64,000 nt of DNA from CAIWHR01 sp963709525 (lineage in GTDB: Bacteria > Pseudomonadota > Gammaproteobacteria > Burkholderiales > Casimicrobiaceae). The stretch's first letter is position 1. Each line of letters begins with the position of its first letter. Location: positions 1 through 64,000 of the forward strand of contig CAVPXB010000016.1 of assembly GCA_963709525.1 (NCBI GenBank), in the 5' to 3' direction. Of the stretch, positions 45,575 to 56,912 are shown in pieces. Made by a program: the position numbers and the translations under genes. The notes below the pieces were generated by a model that was given only the letters and a program-made list of their open reading frames with translations, did no database searches and was not told the origin of the DNA.

Positions 45575-46411
45575 ATGGAAATCCGTCAACCCATCCACAG
45601 CGAGCACGCGCGCAGCCTCGACACCGAAGGCCTGCGCCGGCACTTTCTAATCGAACGTATTTTTGTTCCCGGCGAGATCACGCTGACCTACAGCCAGATC
45701 GACCGCATCATCGTCGGCGGCATCGTCCCGCTGGCCACGCCGCTCGTGTTTGCGCCGGAACTGGGCAAGCACACCGGCACCACGTATTTTCTCGAGCGGC
45801 GCGAACTCGGTCTTATCAACATCGGCGGCGATGGCGTGGTGACTGTCGACGGCACCCGATTCGAGGTCAAGGCCGAGGAAGCGCTCTATATCGGCAAGGG
45901 AGCGAAGGACGTGCAGTTCGCCAGTGCCGATCCGGCGCGTCCCGCAAAGCTCTACTTCAACAGCGCGCCGGCGCATGCAAGCTATCCGCACCGCAAGATC
46001 ACCCTCGACGAGGCCTCGCCCGAAACCATCGGGGACGCCAAGACCAGCAATCGGCGCACGATCTACAAGTACATCGTCCCGACGGTGCTGCCCTCATGCC
46101 AGCTGGTCATGGGCATGACCAAGCTCGCCGAGGGGAGCCTGTGGAACACGATGCCCTGTCATACGCACGACCGCCGGATGGAGGTTTACCTCTACTTCAA
46201 CATGCAGGCGGACGGCGTGGTGTTCCACATGATGGGCCAGCCGCAGCAAACGCGTCACGTCGTCGTCCACAACGAGCAGGCGGTGATCAGTCCCAGCTGG
46301 TCGATTCACACCGGCGTGGGGTCGCAGTCGTACACGTTCATCTGGGGTATGGTCGGCGAGAATCAGGTGTTTCCCGACATGGACCACGTCAGGATGGCGG
46401 ATCTGCGCTGA
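45575..46411 (+). CDS. kduI: 5-dehydro-4-deoxy-D-glucuronate isomerase
   Basis: A 278-residue zinc bicupin that isomerises 5-keto-4-deoxyuronate in pectin/hexuronate breakdown. Family sequence throughout: 'EIRQPIHSEHARSLDTEGLR', 'RHFLIERIFVPGEITLTYSQ', 'DRIIVGGIVPLATPL', with the zinc ligands in 'MPCHTHDRRMEVYLYFNM' (two His and Glu) and 'ISPSWSIHTGVGSQSYTFIW' (His). GAAGAGG precedes the ATG at 45575. Intact. kduD and uronate lyase genes are absent nearby, so it is an orphan; it lies between a Fur-type regulator and a metal ABC system. Confidence 0.93.
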   Translation: MEIRQPIHSEHARSLDTEGLRRHFLIERIFVPGEITLTYSQIDRIIVGGIVPLATPLVFAPELGKHTGTTYFLERRELGLINIGGDGVVTVDGTRFEVKAEEALYIGKGAKDVQFASADPARPAKLYFNSAPAHASYPHRKITLDEASPETIGDAKTSNRRTIYKYIVPTVLPSCQLVMGMTKLAEGSLWNTMPCHTHDRRMEVYLYFNMQADGVVFHMMGQPQQTRHVVVHNEQAVISPSWSIHTGVGSQSYTFIWGMVGENQVFPDMDHVRMADLR

Positions 46412-46437
46412 CTTGCCGAATTGGCGAATTGGGGTCC

Positions 46438-46680
46438 GAATCTCGAATTGGGGTCAGAGTCGTAATACTCCTAACCGAGTATTATCGACTCTGACTCCGA
46501 GCTTGTCGAACGAAGCTTGTCGAGTAACCCGCATTGGGGTCAGAGTCGAATCACTTCACCGTTCGTCCTGAAGCTTGTCGAAGGAAGCTTGTCGATAGGA
46601 AGCTTGATCGAGTATTACGACTCAGTATTACGACTCTGACCCCAATTCGCAGCTCTGATTCGCCAATTCGCAATTCGCAG
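46438..46680. repeat. REP-like palindrome cluster (type 2, GGGGTCAGA core)
   Basis: The sequence TTGGGGTCAGAGTCG occurs at 46448 and again near 46535, and its inverse CGACTCTGACCCCAA at about 46634-46648. The first unit folds as CAGAGTCGTAATACTC-CTAACC-GAGTATTATCGACTCTG, a 16-base stem with a mismatch. Between the units lie three or four copies of AAGCTTGTCGA and several AATTCGC blocks. The cluster fills the space between kduI and the ABC operon and has the form of a REP doublet. No REP-associated (RAYT) transposase gene is in the window. Confidence 0.8.
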
Positions 46681-46697
46681 TTGCGTACAATCGCCGG

Positions 46698-47348
46698 ATG
46701 TTTGCGCTGACGGCAATCGAACATCGTTACGATGCGGCCCTGGTGCTGCGCGTCGATGCCTGGACCGCGGCGACGGGTGACCACTGGCTGCTGTCCGGAG
46801 CTTCGGGCAGCGGCAAGACCACACTGCTGCACATCCTCGCCGGGCTGACCGTGCCGACCACCGGCAGCGTGAGCGTCGGCGGGGTGAACCTCGCAAGCTT
46901 GTCGGGCAGTGCGCTCGACCGCTGGCGCGGGCGCAACGTGGGCCTCGTTCCGCAGCGGCTGCATCTCGTTGGCGCGCTCGATGTCCTCGGCAACCTGGCG
47001 CTGGCGTGTTACCTCGCGGGACTGCCGGTCGATGCCGCCCGGGCGCGCGAATTGCTCGACGCGATGGGCATCGGCGAGTTCGCGCGCCGCTATCCGCGGC
47101 AGCTGTCGCAGGGGCAGGCGCAGCGCGTTGCGATCGCCCGCGCGGTCATCAACCGTCCGGCGTTGCTGCTGGCCGACGAGCCCACCGCGAATCTGGACGA
47201 CGGGCAAGCCGAGGCCGCGCTCGACGTGCTGCGCCGGCAGGCGGAGGCCGCAGGCGCCACGCTGGTCGTCGCCTCGCACGACGCCCGCGTGCGTGCCGCG
47301 TTGCCGGCGGTCCACGCCTTGCCGCCGCGCGCAGCGGTGCCGGCATGA
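46698..47348 (+). CDS. ABC transporter ATP-binding protein (MacB/LolD-like; zinc-starvation operon type)
   Basis: A 216-residue ATPase: Walker A 'LLSGASGSGKTTLLHILAGL', signature 'YPRQLSQGQAQRVAIARAVI', Walker B 'LLLADEPTANLDDGQAEAAL', and switch His in 'VVASHDAR'. It pairs with the FtsX-type permease whose ATG overlaps its stop (ATGA). The trio ATPase, permease, DUF3299 has the same content as Pseudomonas PA4064-PA4066, reported as Zur-controlled. What it moves is unresolved; such MacB-like systems act on envelope substrates rather than on ions directly. Intact. Confidence 0.9.
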   Translation: MFALTAIEHRYDAALVLRVDAWTAATGDHWLLSGASGSGKTTLLHILAGLTVPTTGSVSVGGVNLASLSGSALDRWRGRNVGLVPQRLHLVGALDVLGNLALACYLAGLPVDAARARELLDAMGIGEFARRYPRQLSQGQAQRVAIARAVINRPALLLADEPTANLDDGQAEAALDVLRRQAEAAGATLVVASHDARVRAALPAVHALPPRAAVPA

Positions 47349-48658
47349 ACCTCGCGGTCCTGGCGCTGGCGTATGCGCGGCGACGGCCGCTGTCCACACT
47401 GCTCAACGTGCTGCTGCTGGCCGTCGGCATCGCGACGATCACGCTGGTGATCCTCGTCAGCGTCGAACTCGAAACCCGGATGCAGCGCGAGGCACAGGGG
47501 ATCGACCTCGTCGTCGGCGCGAAGGGCTCGCCGCTGCAGATCGTGCTCGCCGGGATCTATCACGCCGATGTGCCGCCGGGGAACATCCCGCTGGCGGCAG
47601 TGCTCGACCTCAGGCGCAATCCGCTGGTGAAGGAGGTCATTCCGCTGGCAATGGGCGACAGCTTCCGGGGCTATCGGATCGTCGGCACCGAACCGTCGCT
47701 GCTGACACATTACGGGACGAAACTCGGTGCCGGCGCGGTGTGGCAGGCGCCGATGGAGGCAGTGCTGGGCAGCGAGGTCGCCCGGGTTTCGGGGCTGGCG
47801 CTCGGGGGAGCCTTCGCTGGTTCGCATGGCCTCGCCGAAGGCGGCGGCGACCACGGCGAAGCGCCTTACCGCGTAGTGGGAATACTGGCGGCCACCGGGT
47901 CGGTCGTCGACCGCCTGGTGCTCACGGGAATCGAAAGCGTGTGGGCGGTCCATGATGCCCATGGTCACGGCGGCGGGGGCAACCACGACGATCACGATCG
48001 TCAGGACGCGGCCCAGCGACCTGCTGCTTCCGGGGCTGCCGATCACGCGCACCACGGCCCGCACGAGAAAGCCGATCCGGATGACGTCCATCCGGAGGTG
48101 GCCGAACACGCAGACCGTGAGGTCACGCTCGCGCTGGTCAAGTATGCGAGCCCCGTCGCTGCCGCGAGCCTGCCGCGGGCGATCAACGAAAAGACCGTGC
48201 TGCAGGCGGCGTCTCCGGCCTACGAATCCGCACGGCTGTTCACCGTGTTCGGCATCGGTGCAGACGTTGTCCGCGCGCTCGCACTGCTGCTCGTCGCGGC
48301 ATCGACCCTCGGCCTTTTCGTGGCGCTGACACAGGCGCTCGAGGAACGACGGCACGATCTGGCGATCATGCGCGCCCTCGGGGCGACGCGCGCGCGCATC
48401 GCCGGCGTCCTGCTGCTCGAAAGCCTGTTGTTGACCGGGCTCGCGCTGGTTCTCGGCCTCGCTGCTGCGCACGTCGTGGCGGCCAACGTCGGGCACTGGT
48501 TGCCTGCCGCGGCGTCGCTCGCATCCGGTGCGGCGCATTGGCATCGCGAAGAAATCTGGGTCGTCGCGCTGGCGCTGGCTGCCGGTATAATCGCCACCGT
48601 GTTGCCGGCGTGGCGAGCCTACCGGCTCGATGTTGCGGCCACGCTAGCGGAGGGATGA
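47345..48658 (+). CDS. FtsX/MacB-type ABC permease with His-rich loop
   Basis: A 437-residue permease with one N-terminal helix ('LLNVLLLAVGIATITLVILV'), a large periplasmic part ('QGIDLVVGAKGSPLQIVLAG', 'GIYHADVPPGNIPLAAVLDL'), and three C-terminal helices ('ALALLLVAASTLGLFVALTQ', then 'RRHDLAIMRALGATRARIAG', 'LLLESLLLTGLALVLGLAAA'). The periplasmic part contains an insert from about residue 203 to 258 (47951-48117) with eleven His plus many Asp ('HDAHGHGGGGNHDDHD', 'DHAHHGPHEK'), a likely zinc-binding loop. Intact. Its start overlaps the ATPase stop; the DUF3299 gene follows after four bases. Confidence 0.9.
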   Translation: MNLAVLALAYARRRPLSTLLNVLLLAVGIATITLVILVSVELETRMQREAQGIDLVVGAKGSPLQIVLAGIYHADVPPGNIPLAAVLDLRRNPLVKEVIPLAMGDSFRGYRIVGTEPSLLTHYGTKLGAGAVWQAPMEAVLGSEVARVSGLALGGAFAGSHGLAEGGGDHGEAPYRVVGILAATGSVVDRLVLTGIESVWAVHDAHGHGGGGNHDDHDRQDAAQRPAASGAADHAHHGPHEKADPDDVHPEVAEHADREVTLALVKYASPVAAASLPRAINEKTVLQAASPAYESARLFTVFGIGADVVRALALLLVAASTLGLFVALTQALEERRHDLAIMRALGATRARIAGVLLLESLLLTGLALVLGLAAAHVVAANVGHWLPAAASLASGAAHWHREEIWVVALALAAGIIATVLPAWRAYRLDVAATLAEG

Positions 48659-48662
48659 ATCG

Positions 48663-49223
48663 ATGCGTCTGGTTGCAAAGTGGTTGGTCGCGATCGCGCT
48701 TCTGTGCACCGGACCGGCGGTGGCCATCACCACGGGCATTCCGCCGGCGGGGCTGCCGAGCGCCAGCGATTACAGCGCCGCCGTGTTGCCGGAACGCGAA
48801 GGCGTCGTTTCGTGGCGTACGCTCGCGCAGGTCCAGCCGGTGAAGCAGGGGGGCAAGATGGTCCCCGAGTTCTCGAAGGAAATCCTTGCCCTCGACCGCA
48901 AGTCGGTCAGAGTCCAGGGTTTCATCATCCCGCTCGACATGGGCGACAAGCAGAAGCGCTTCCTGTTGACCGCCGTGCCCCCGCATTGCTCGTTCTGCCT
49001 GCCGGCAGGTCCCGATGCGGTCGTCGAAGTGCAGGCGACAACCGCCGTCAAGTACGGCCTCGAGCCCATCGTCATGGAAGGCAGGTTCACCGTCCTGAAA
49101 GACGATCCCGCCGGCGTCCTCTATCGGTTGACCGATGCCGAGTTGCGCGGCGCGGCGAGTGCGACGCCCGCGGCGGTGCCGATCCCGGCGCCCGTGGTCA
49201 AGCTTCCCTCCGCCACGAAGTAG
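48663..49223 (+). CDS. DUF3299 periplasmic protein
   Basis: A 186-residue exported protein with a signal peptide (LVAIALLCTGPAVA) and the DUF3299 core: 'VSWRTLAQVQPVKQGGKMVP', 'DRKSVRVQGFIIPLDMGDKQ', and the conserved Cys pair in 'LLTAVPPHCSFCLPAGPDAV' (HCSFC). A Pro/Ala tail of about 20 residues closes the protein. GGAGGG lies about eleven bases upstream of the ATG, inside the end of the permease gene. In Pseudomonas the homologous PA4066 is induced by zinc depletion with its ABC partners. The function is unknown; the HxxxC-type cluster suggests a metal site. Intact. Confidence 0.88.
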   Translation: MRLVAKWLVAIALLCTGPAVAITTGIPPAGLPSASDYSAAVLPEREGVVSWRTLAQVQPVKQGGKMVPEFSKEILALDRKSVRVQGFIIPLDMGDKQKRFLLTAVPPHCSFCLPAGPDAVVEVQATTAVKYGLEPIVMEGRFTVLKDDPAGVLYRLTDAELRGAASATPAAVPIPAPVVKLPSATK

Positions 49224-49325
49224 CCTCCCGTCGGCCCGGATTCGCCGGACGCGGATTGCACCTGTATCCGCCGGAAGCTTGCGCCGGATCAAGGTTTCGG
49301 GATTGCCGCGCCGGGCGGAGTCGTG

Positions 49326-49344
49326 GATAATGCGAATCATTCGC
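49326..49344 (+). promoter_or_regulatory. Fur-box-like operator upstream of feoA
   Basis: GATAATGCGAATCATTCGC matches the classic 19-base Fur box GATAATGATAATCATTATC at 15 positions and contains a perfect GCGAAT-C-ATTCGC inverted repeat. It ends 13 bases before the feoA ATG, a position that would block the promoter or start region under iron-replete conditions. Confidence 0.7.
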
Positions 49345-49357
49345 GATTGAGTCGACC

Positions 49358-49582
49358 ATGATTCCGCTCCATGACCTGACCCCCGGTGACGACGCGACCG
49401 TCGCTGCCATCCACGCCGATACGGCACTGCGTTCGCGCCTGGCAGCGCTCGGCATTCGCATCGGGCAGCGCGTGCGCCTGATTCGCAAAGGCGTCCTCGC
49501 CGGGCCGTTGCACGTGCGGCTCGGCACCACCGACGTCATTCTTCGCCGTCGCCAAGCCAGCCAGATCACCGTCACGCGCTGA
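49358..49582 (+). CDS. feoA: Ferrous iron transport protein A
   Basis: A 74-residue SH3-like FeoA: 'MIPLHDLTPGDDATVAAIHA', 'RSRLAALGIRIGQRVRLIRK', 'GPLHVRLGTTDVILRRRQAS'. It is the small cytosolic partner of FeoB in Fe(II) uptake. A Fur-box-like palindrome lies just upstream. feoB starts 12 bases downstream. Intact. Confidence 0.92.
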   Translation: MIPLHDLTPGDDATVAAIHADTALRSRLAALGIRIGQRVRLIRKGVLAGPLHVRLGTTDVILRRRQASQITVTR

Positions 49583-49594
49583 CCCGGTCGGTCG

Positions 49595-51387
49595 ATGAAG
49601 CGCATCGCTCTGGTGGGCATGCCGAATACCGGCAAGTCGACCTTGTTCAATCGCGTCACCGGCGCGTCGGCGCGGGTCGGCAACTGGCCGGGGATCACCG
49701 TCGACCTCCTGGCCACCCGCATCCTGCTGGGCGGCGACATGGTCGAGGTCGTCGACCTGCCGGGCATCTACGACCTCCACGGCTTTTCCGAAGACGAACG
49801 CGTCGTTCGGCGCTTCATCGAGCACACGAGCGTCGATCTCGTCGCCATCATCCTCAACGCCGCGCAGATCGATCGCCAGCTGGCACTGGCGCTGCAGCTG
49901 CGCGAGCTGGGACTGCCCTGCGCGCTGTTGCTCAACATGGCCGACGAGGCGCGGCAACTCGGCATCAGCATCGACGCGGCGGTGATGGCGCGCGAGCTCG
50001 CGATGCCGGTGGCGCTGCTGTCGGCGAAGCACGGGCAGGGTTACGGCGAAGCGATGGCGATGCTGACGCGCGAACTCGCGCACGCCAAGCCGGTGGCGCC
50101 CGGACACGCTGCGCGTGCAGCTCGCGGCGGACGACCGGATCGAGGCTGCGGCGCAGGCGGTGCTGAGCGCGGCAGTCGACATTCCCGACGCGGCTGCCGG
50201 CGCAGCTGACCGACCGCATCGATCGCGTGCTGCTGCATCCCGTGGCTCGGATTGCCGCTCTTCTTCGCTCGTGATGCTGGCGGTGTTCCAGGGCGTGTTC
50301 TGGCTCGGCGAGCCGATGCAGGACGGCCTGGAAAGGGGCTTCGACTTCATCCGGGCGGCGGCGCTGGTGCCGTTGTTCTCGGGGGCACCGGCATGGCTCC
50401 GGGGCTTCGCGCTGGACGGCGTCTGGGCCGGCGTGGTGACGGTCGCCGCGTTCGTGCCGCTGATCATTCTGTTCTTCCTTTTCATGGCCGTGGTCGAGGA
50501 CTCGGGGTACCTGTCCCGCGCGGCGTTCCTGACCGATGCGCTGATGGCGAAGCTGGGGCTCGACGGTCGCAGCTTCGTGATGATGCTGATGGGTTTCGGC
50601 TGCAATGTGCCGGCGGCGATGGGCACGCGCATCATGCGCTCGCGCGGCCTGCGCCTGCTGACGATGCTGATCATCCCGGTGTCGCTGTGCTCGGCGCGGC
50701 TGCAGGTGTTCCTGTTCCTCACCGCGGCGATCTTCACCGCCCGGGCGGCGCCGCTGGTGATCTTCTCGCTCTACGTGATGAGCTTTGTCGCGGCGATCTG
50801 GTCACGCCGTCGTGTTCAAGGGCCGCTTCCGCAACGACGAGCCCTTCGTGCTCGAACTGCCGCCGTATCGCTTTCCCACGCTGCGGCAGATCGGCCTGCG
50901 CGCGTGGCATGAAGTGCGCCACTTCCTGCGCCGCGCGACCAAGTTCATCGTCGGCGGCGTCATCCTCATCTGGCTGCTGACCCACCTGCCTGCGGGCGCG
51001 GCGGCCGGCGGGCCGGACACCTTCGCCGGCATGCTCGGCCGGCTTTTCCAGCCGGTGCTGGCCCCGATCGGCATCGACGAGCGCCTGACCGTGGCGCTGA
51101 TCTTCGGCTTCGTCGCCAAGGAGGTGCTGATCGGCGCCTTCGCGGTGATCTTCGGCCTCGAGGGCCAGGCGCTGGCGGCCGACCTCGCGGGCAGGATGGA
51201 CTGGGTGCAGGCGTACAGCTTCATGCTCTTCACGCTCATCTACACGCCCTGCCTGTCGACGATCGCGACCCTGCGCGCGGAGGCGAAAAGCAGCGCCTAT
51301 GCCACGCTGTCGGTCGCGTGGTCGGTGCTGCTCGCGTGGCTCGTGAGCTTCGCGTTCTATCAGATCGCGCGCCACTTGGGGTACTGA
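49595..51387 (+). CDS. feoB: Ferrous iron transporter FeoB, frame broken
   Basis: Main Fe(II) permease. N-terminal G domain: G1 'GMPNTGKSTLFNRVTG', G2 Thr in 'NWPGITVD', G3 'VVDLPGIYDLHGFSEDE', G4 'LLNMADEARQLG'. Membrane part: 'VMLAVFQGVFWLGEPMQDGL', gate region 'VVEDSGYLSRAAFLTDALMA', 'MMLMGFGCNVPAAMGTRIMR' (the metal-path Cys in GCNVPA), and C-terminal 'FGFVAKEVLIGAFAVIFGL', 'YTPCLSTIATLRAEAKSS'. Indels lie near 50100, 50190-50240 and 50805; repaired length is about 595 residues, short for FeoB but with all core motifs. Follows feoA in a likely Fur-controlled operon. Confidence 0.92.
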
Positions 51388-51426
51388 CGGCCTCCTGCGT
51401 TCGCCGGGGCGGGTGGGTCCATCCGC

Positions 51427-51432
51427 TATAAT
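51427..51432 (+). promoter_or_regulatory. Possible -10 element upstream of valS
   Basis: A perfect TATAAT about 160 bases before the valS ATG and 40 bases after feoB. No good -35 at normal spacing (the nearest, TTCGCC, is 21 bases away), so this is a weak call. Confidence 0.35.
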
Positions 51433-51460
51433 TTCAGGTCTTGTGCACTGTGTCGGCACG

Positions 51461-51565
51461 ATTGATCCGGCACGGGGATGTATCACATACCGTTCGGGCC
51501 GAGCCCGTCGAAGCCCTTCGACAAGCTCAGCGCGAACGGTTCACTCATATTCATGCCGGATCAAT
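51461..51565. repeat. Long REP-like palindrome (type 1) upstream of valS
   Basis: Outer arms ATTGATCCGGCA (51461) and TGCCGGATCAAT (about 51554-51565) enclose an inner hairpin CCGTTCG...GAGCCCGTCGAAG / CTTCGACAAGCTC...CGAACGG (51490-51540). The whole about 105-base unit is an imperfect inverted repeat. The decayed copy at 36145-36215 keeps one outer arm and the core. It sits inside the frame that extends upstream of valS, which is why the valS start is placed after it. Confidence 0.8.
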
Positions 51566-51588
51566 GGCCCGGCAGAACCGCGACCCCC

Positions 51589-54429
<2,841 letters not shown>

Positions 54430-54487
54430 CCGCCGCGGGACGCCGGATGCCGCGGGCCGCCGGCTGCGGATGCGCGGTGCCTGGCCG

Positions 54488-55750
54488 ATGAAACTCGACC
54501 TCTCGCACACCTTTCGCGCGCTGGGTCACGCGAACTTCCGCGTCTACTTCGCGGGACAAAGCCTGTCGCTGATCGGCACCTGGTTGCAGCAGGTGGCGAT
54601 GGGCTGGCTCGTCTATCGCCTGACCGGGTCGGCGTGGCTGCTGGGGGTCGTGGCGTTCTCTGCCAACATCTTCATCCTGGTGCTGGGGCCCTTCGCCGGC
54701 ATCCTCGCCGATCGCGTCGACCGCCGTCTGGGCCTGTACACCACGCAGACGCTGTTGCTGTTGCAGGCGGTGGTGCTGGCGTTGTTGACCGGTTTCGAAC
54801 GCATCGAAGTCTGGCACCTCGTCGTGCTGGCGGTCTGGATGGGCGTGGTCTCCGCGTTCGATGTCCCGCTGCGGCAGACGCTGTACGTGCACCTGGTCGA
54901 TGACCGGGCCGATCTGCCCAACGCGATCGCGCTCAACTCATTCATGGTCAACGCCGGGCGCGTGATCGGCCCGGCGATTGCCGGCGTGCTGCTGGCGTTC
55001 GTCAGCGAGGCGGTGTGCTTCGCGATCAATGCGGTGTCGTTTCTCGCCGTGCTGCTGGCGCTCACGCTGGTGCGCTGGCCGCGCCACGTGCGCAAGGCCG
55101 CGCCCGGAGGCTGGCTCGAAAACTGGAACGAAGGCGCGCGTTACACCTTCGGTTTTGTGCCGGTGCGCTCGATGATCCTGCTGGTCGCTTGCGCTTCGTG
55201 GACGATCAGCCCGTATTCGTCGCTGATGCCGATCTACGCCAAGGACATCTATGGTGGAGGTCCGCAGACGCTGGGCTACCTGCTGTCGGCGGCGGGTGCC
55301 GGCGCGCTGGCATCGACCTTCTACCTCGCAGGTCGGGAGACGATCGTGGGCCTGGGACGCGTGATCGCGCTTGCGGTCGCGGCCTGCGGACTGGCGCTCG
55401 CCGCGTTCGCCTTCCTGCGCGTGTTTCCGCTGGGCCTCGTGTTGATGGCGATCGTGGGCGGTGGCGTGATTCTGGCCGCCGCATCGACGAACACCATCCT
55501 GCAGACGATCGTCGACGACCGGCTGCGCGGCCGCGTGCTGGGCTTCTTCACCATGGCTTTCCTGGGGGTCGCGCCGCTGGGCAACCTCGCCGCCGGTGCG
55601 CTGGCGCGGCAGTTCGGAGCACCGGTGACATTCGCGCTCAATGGCCTGCTTTGCGCGGCGGCCGGCCTGTGGTTCTGGCGCCGCCTGCCGGCGCTCACCG
55701 CAGCGATGCGGCCGACGTACAAGCGGCTGGGCCTCGTCGCCGACGAATGA
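54488..55750 (+). CDS. Major facilitator superfamily transporter (EntS/DUF894-like)
   Basis: A 420-residue, roughly 12-helix exporter-type permease: 'FRVYFAGQSLSLIGTWLQQV', 'GWLVYRLTGSAWLLGVVAFS', 'GPFAGILADRVDRRLGLYTT' (motif A-like), 'FDVPLRQTLYVHLVDDRADL', 'NAIALNSFMVNAGRVIGPAI', 'DDRLRGRVLGFFTMAFLGVA'. This is the DUF894/EntS branch of multidrug or siderophore exporters. It starts 58 bases after valS; co-transcription is possible. The substrate is unknown. Intact. Confidence 0.9.
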   Translation: MKLDLSHTFRALGHANFRVYFAGQSLSLIGTWLQQVAMGWLVYRLTGSAWLLGVVAFSANIFILVLGPFAGILADRVDRRLGLYTTQTLLLLQAVVLALLTGFERIEVWHLVVLAVWMGVVSAFDVPLRQTLYVHLVDDRADLPNAIALNSFMVNAGRVIGPAIAGVLLAFVSEAVCFAINAVSFLAVLLALTLVRWPRHVRKAAPGGWLENWNEGARYTFGFVPVRSMILLVACASWTISPYSSLMPIYAKDIYGGGPQTLGYLLSAAGAGALASTFYLAGRETIVGLGRVIALAVAACGLALAAFAFLRVFPLGLVLMAIVGGGVILAAASTNTILQTIVDDRLRGRVLGFFTMAFLGVAPLGNLAAGALARQFGAPVTFALNGLLCAAAGLWFWRRLPALTAAMRPTYKRLGLVADE

Positions 55751-55772
55751 CGGTTCGCAGGCGTGGCGAGCG

Positions 55773-56912
55773 TCACTCGATGCGCTCGACGAAGCCGGTG
55801 ATTTCCTCGCGGTCGTGGTAGAGCTGGCGCAGTTGAAGCCGATGCCGCGCGCGTGTTCGCGACAGCGTATCGTCGATGATCAATCGGCAGCGCAGCATCT
55901 CGTCGTAGCGCTTTTTCATCGGCAGCTTGAGGTTGAAGATCGAGCGCCGCGCGTGGCCCTCGCCGATCCAGCGCGCCACCAGCGCGGCGACGCGTGACGG
56001 CTGGTCGACGATGTCGCACACCATCCAGTCGACCGGTCGCCGCGGCAGATACGAGAGCCCGTCGACGCGCAGATGCGTGACCAGCGGATCCTGCGCCACG
56101 GCGCCCTTGAGCGGGCCGTTGTCGACGGCGGTGACGCGCAATCCGCGCTGCGCGAGTTGCCACGTCCAGCCGCCGGGCGCCGCGCCCAGGTCGACCGCCT
56201 TCATTCCCGCGTGCAGCAGATTCCCGCACGGTCGCCCATGAAAGTTCCGATGGCTTCGGCGAGCTTCAGCGTCGACCGCGACGGGGCGCCGCGCGGCAAG
56301 TGCAGCCGGGGAATGCCCATAGCATACGGACTGCCCCAGGGGCTCGCGCTGACGCCGAGGTAGGCCTGTGCGCCGTCGACGAAGAACACGTGCAGCGCCG
56401 GCAGCGCCGAGTGGCTGTCTTCGGCGTCGAGTTCGTCCAGCGCGCCCGCGGCCAGCAGTTCGCCGGCGAGCGGCAACTCGATCCCGCGGCACACGCCGGA
56501 CAGCATCTTGCCGTCGTTGGTGTCGGGCATTTCTACGCGCAGCTCGGCAAATGCGGCGTGGTCGCGAGTCGCGTGCTCCACACCCGGAAGCCTGCAGTCG
56601 CGGCGCAATCTCGGCGACGAGCGCGACCAGCGGCGCGACGCGATCGGGTCGCCCGCGCGTGGTGGCGGGATCGAACAGGGCGTGCGGTCCGCTGCCGAAG
56701 AAAAGCGCGCGCACAAAGACGGGCGGCGCCGCTTCGAGCGCACGCGGCCAGCGCTGCGCGTCGAAGATCTGCGGCCTGCGCGATGACGTAGCCGCGGCCG
56801 CGTCGGGCTGTCGGTGGCGATCGAAGACCCTGCGTGCAGCGGCAACGCGGGCAAGGTCGGCTGCTTGCTTCGGCTTCGAAGCCGGCGCGGCAGTGCGCGA
56901 CGACAGGGTCAT
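55773..56912 (-). CDS. rlmM: 23S rRNA C2498 2'-O-ribose methyltransferase, frame broken
   Basis: RlmM (YgdE) of about 370 residues. The catalytic C-terminal domain is intact: 'MKAVDLGAAPGGWTWQLAQR' (SAM motif), 'GLRVTAVDNGPLKGAVAQDP', 'VDWMVCDIVDQPSRVAALVA', 'SIFNLKLPMKKRYDEML' and 'RQLYHDREEITGFVERI'. The N-terminal THUMP-like part is spread over frames: 'VAHCRAGFEAEA', 'GYVIAQAADLRRA', 'FVRALFFGSGPHALFD', 'VEMPDTNDGKMLSGVCRGIE', 'HVFFVDGAQAYLGVSASPWG'. At least four indels lie between 56230 and 56890. The ATG at 56912 overlaps the TGA of the upstream P1 peptidase gene (ATGA). Confidence 0.87.
   Translation of the reverse strand: MTLSSRTAAPASKPKQAADLARVAAARRVFDRHRQPDAAAATSSRRPQIFDAQRWPRALEAAPPVFVRALFFGSGPHALFDPATTRGRPDRVAPLVALVAEIAPRLQASGCGARDSRPRRICRAARRNARHQRRQDAVRRVPRDRVAARRRTAGRGRAGRTRRRRQPLGAAGAARVLRRRRTGLPRRQREPLGQSVCYGHSPAALAARRPVAVDAEARRSHRNFHGRPCGNLLHAGMKAVDLGAAPGGWTWQLAQRGLRVTAVDNGPLKGAVAQDPLVTHLRVDGLSYLPRRPVDWMVCDIVDQPSRVAALVARWIGEGHARRSIFNLKLPMKKRYDEMLRCRLIIDDTLSRTRARHRLQLRQLYHDREEITGFVERIE

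Noticed and set aside
46600..46697. Zur box upstream of the ABC/DUF3299 operon
   Set aside because: No GTTATA-type palindrome was visible; the stretch is occupied by REP units and AATTCGC repeats.
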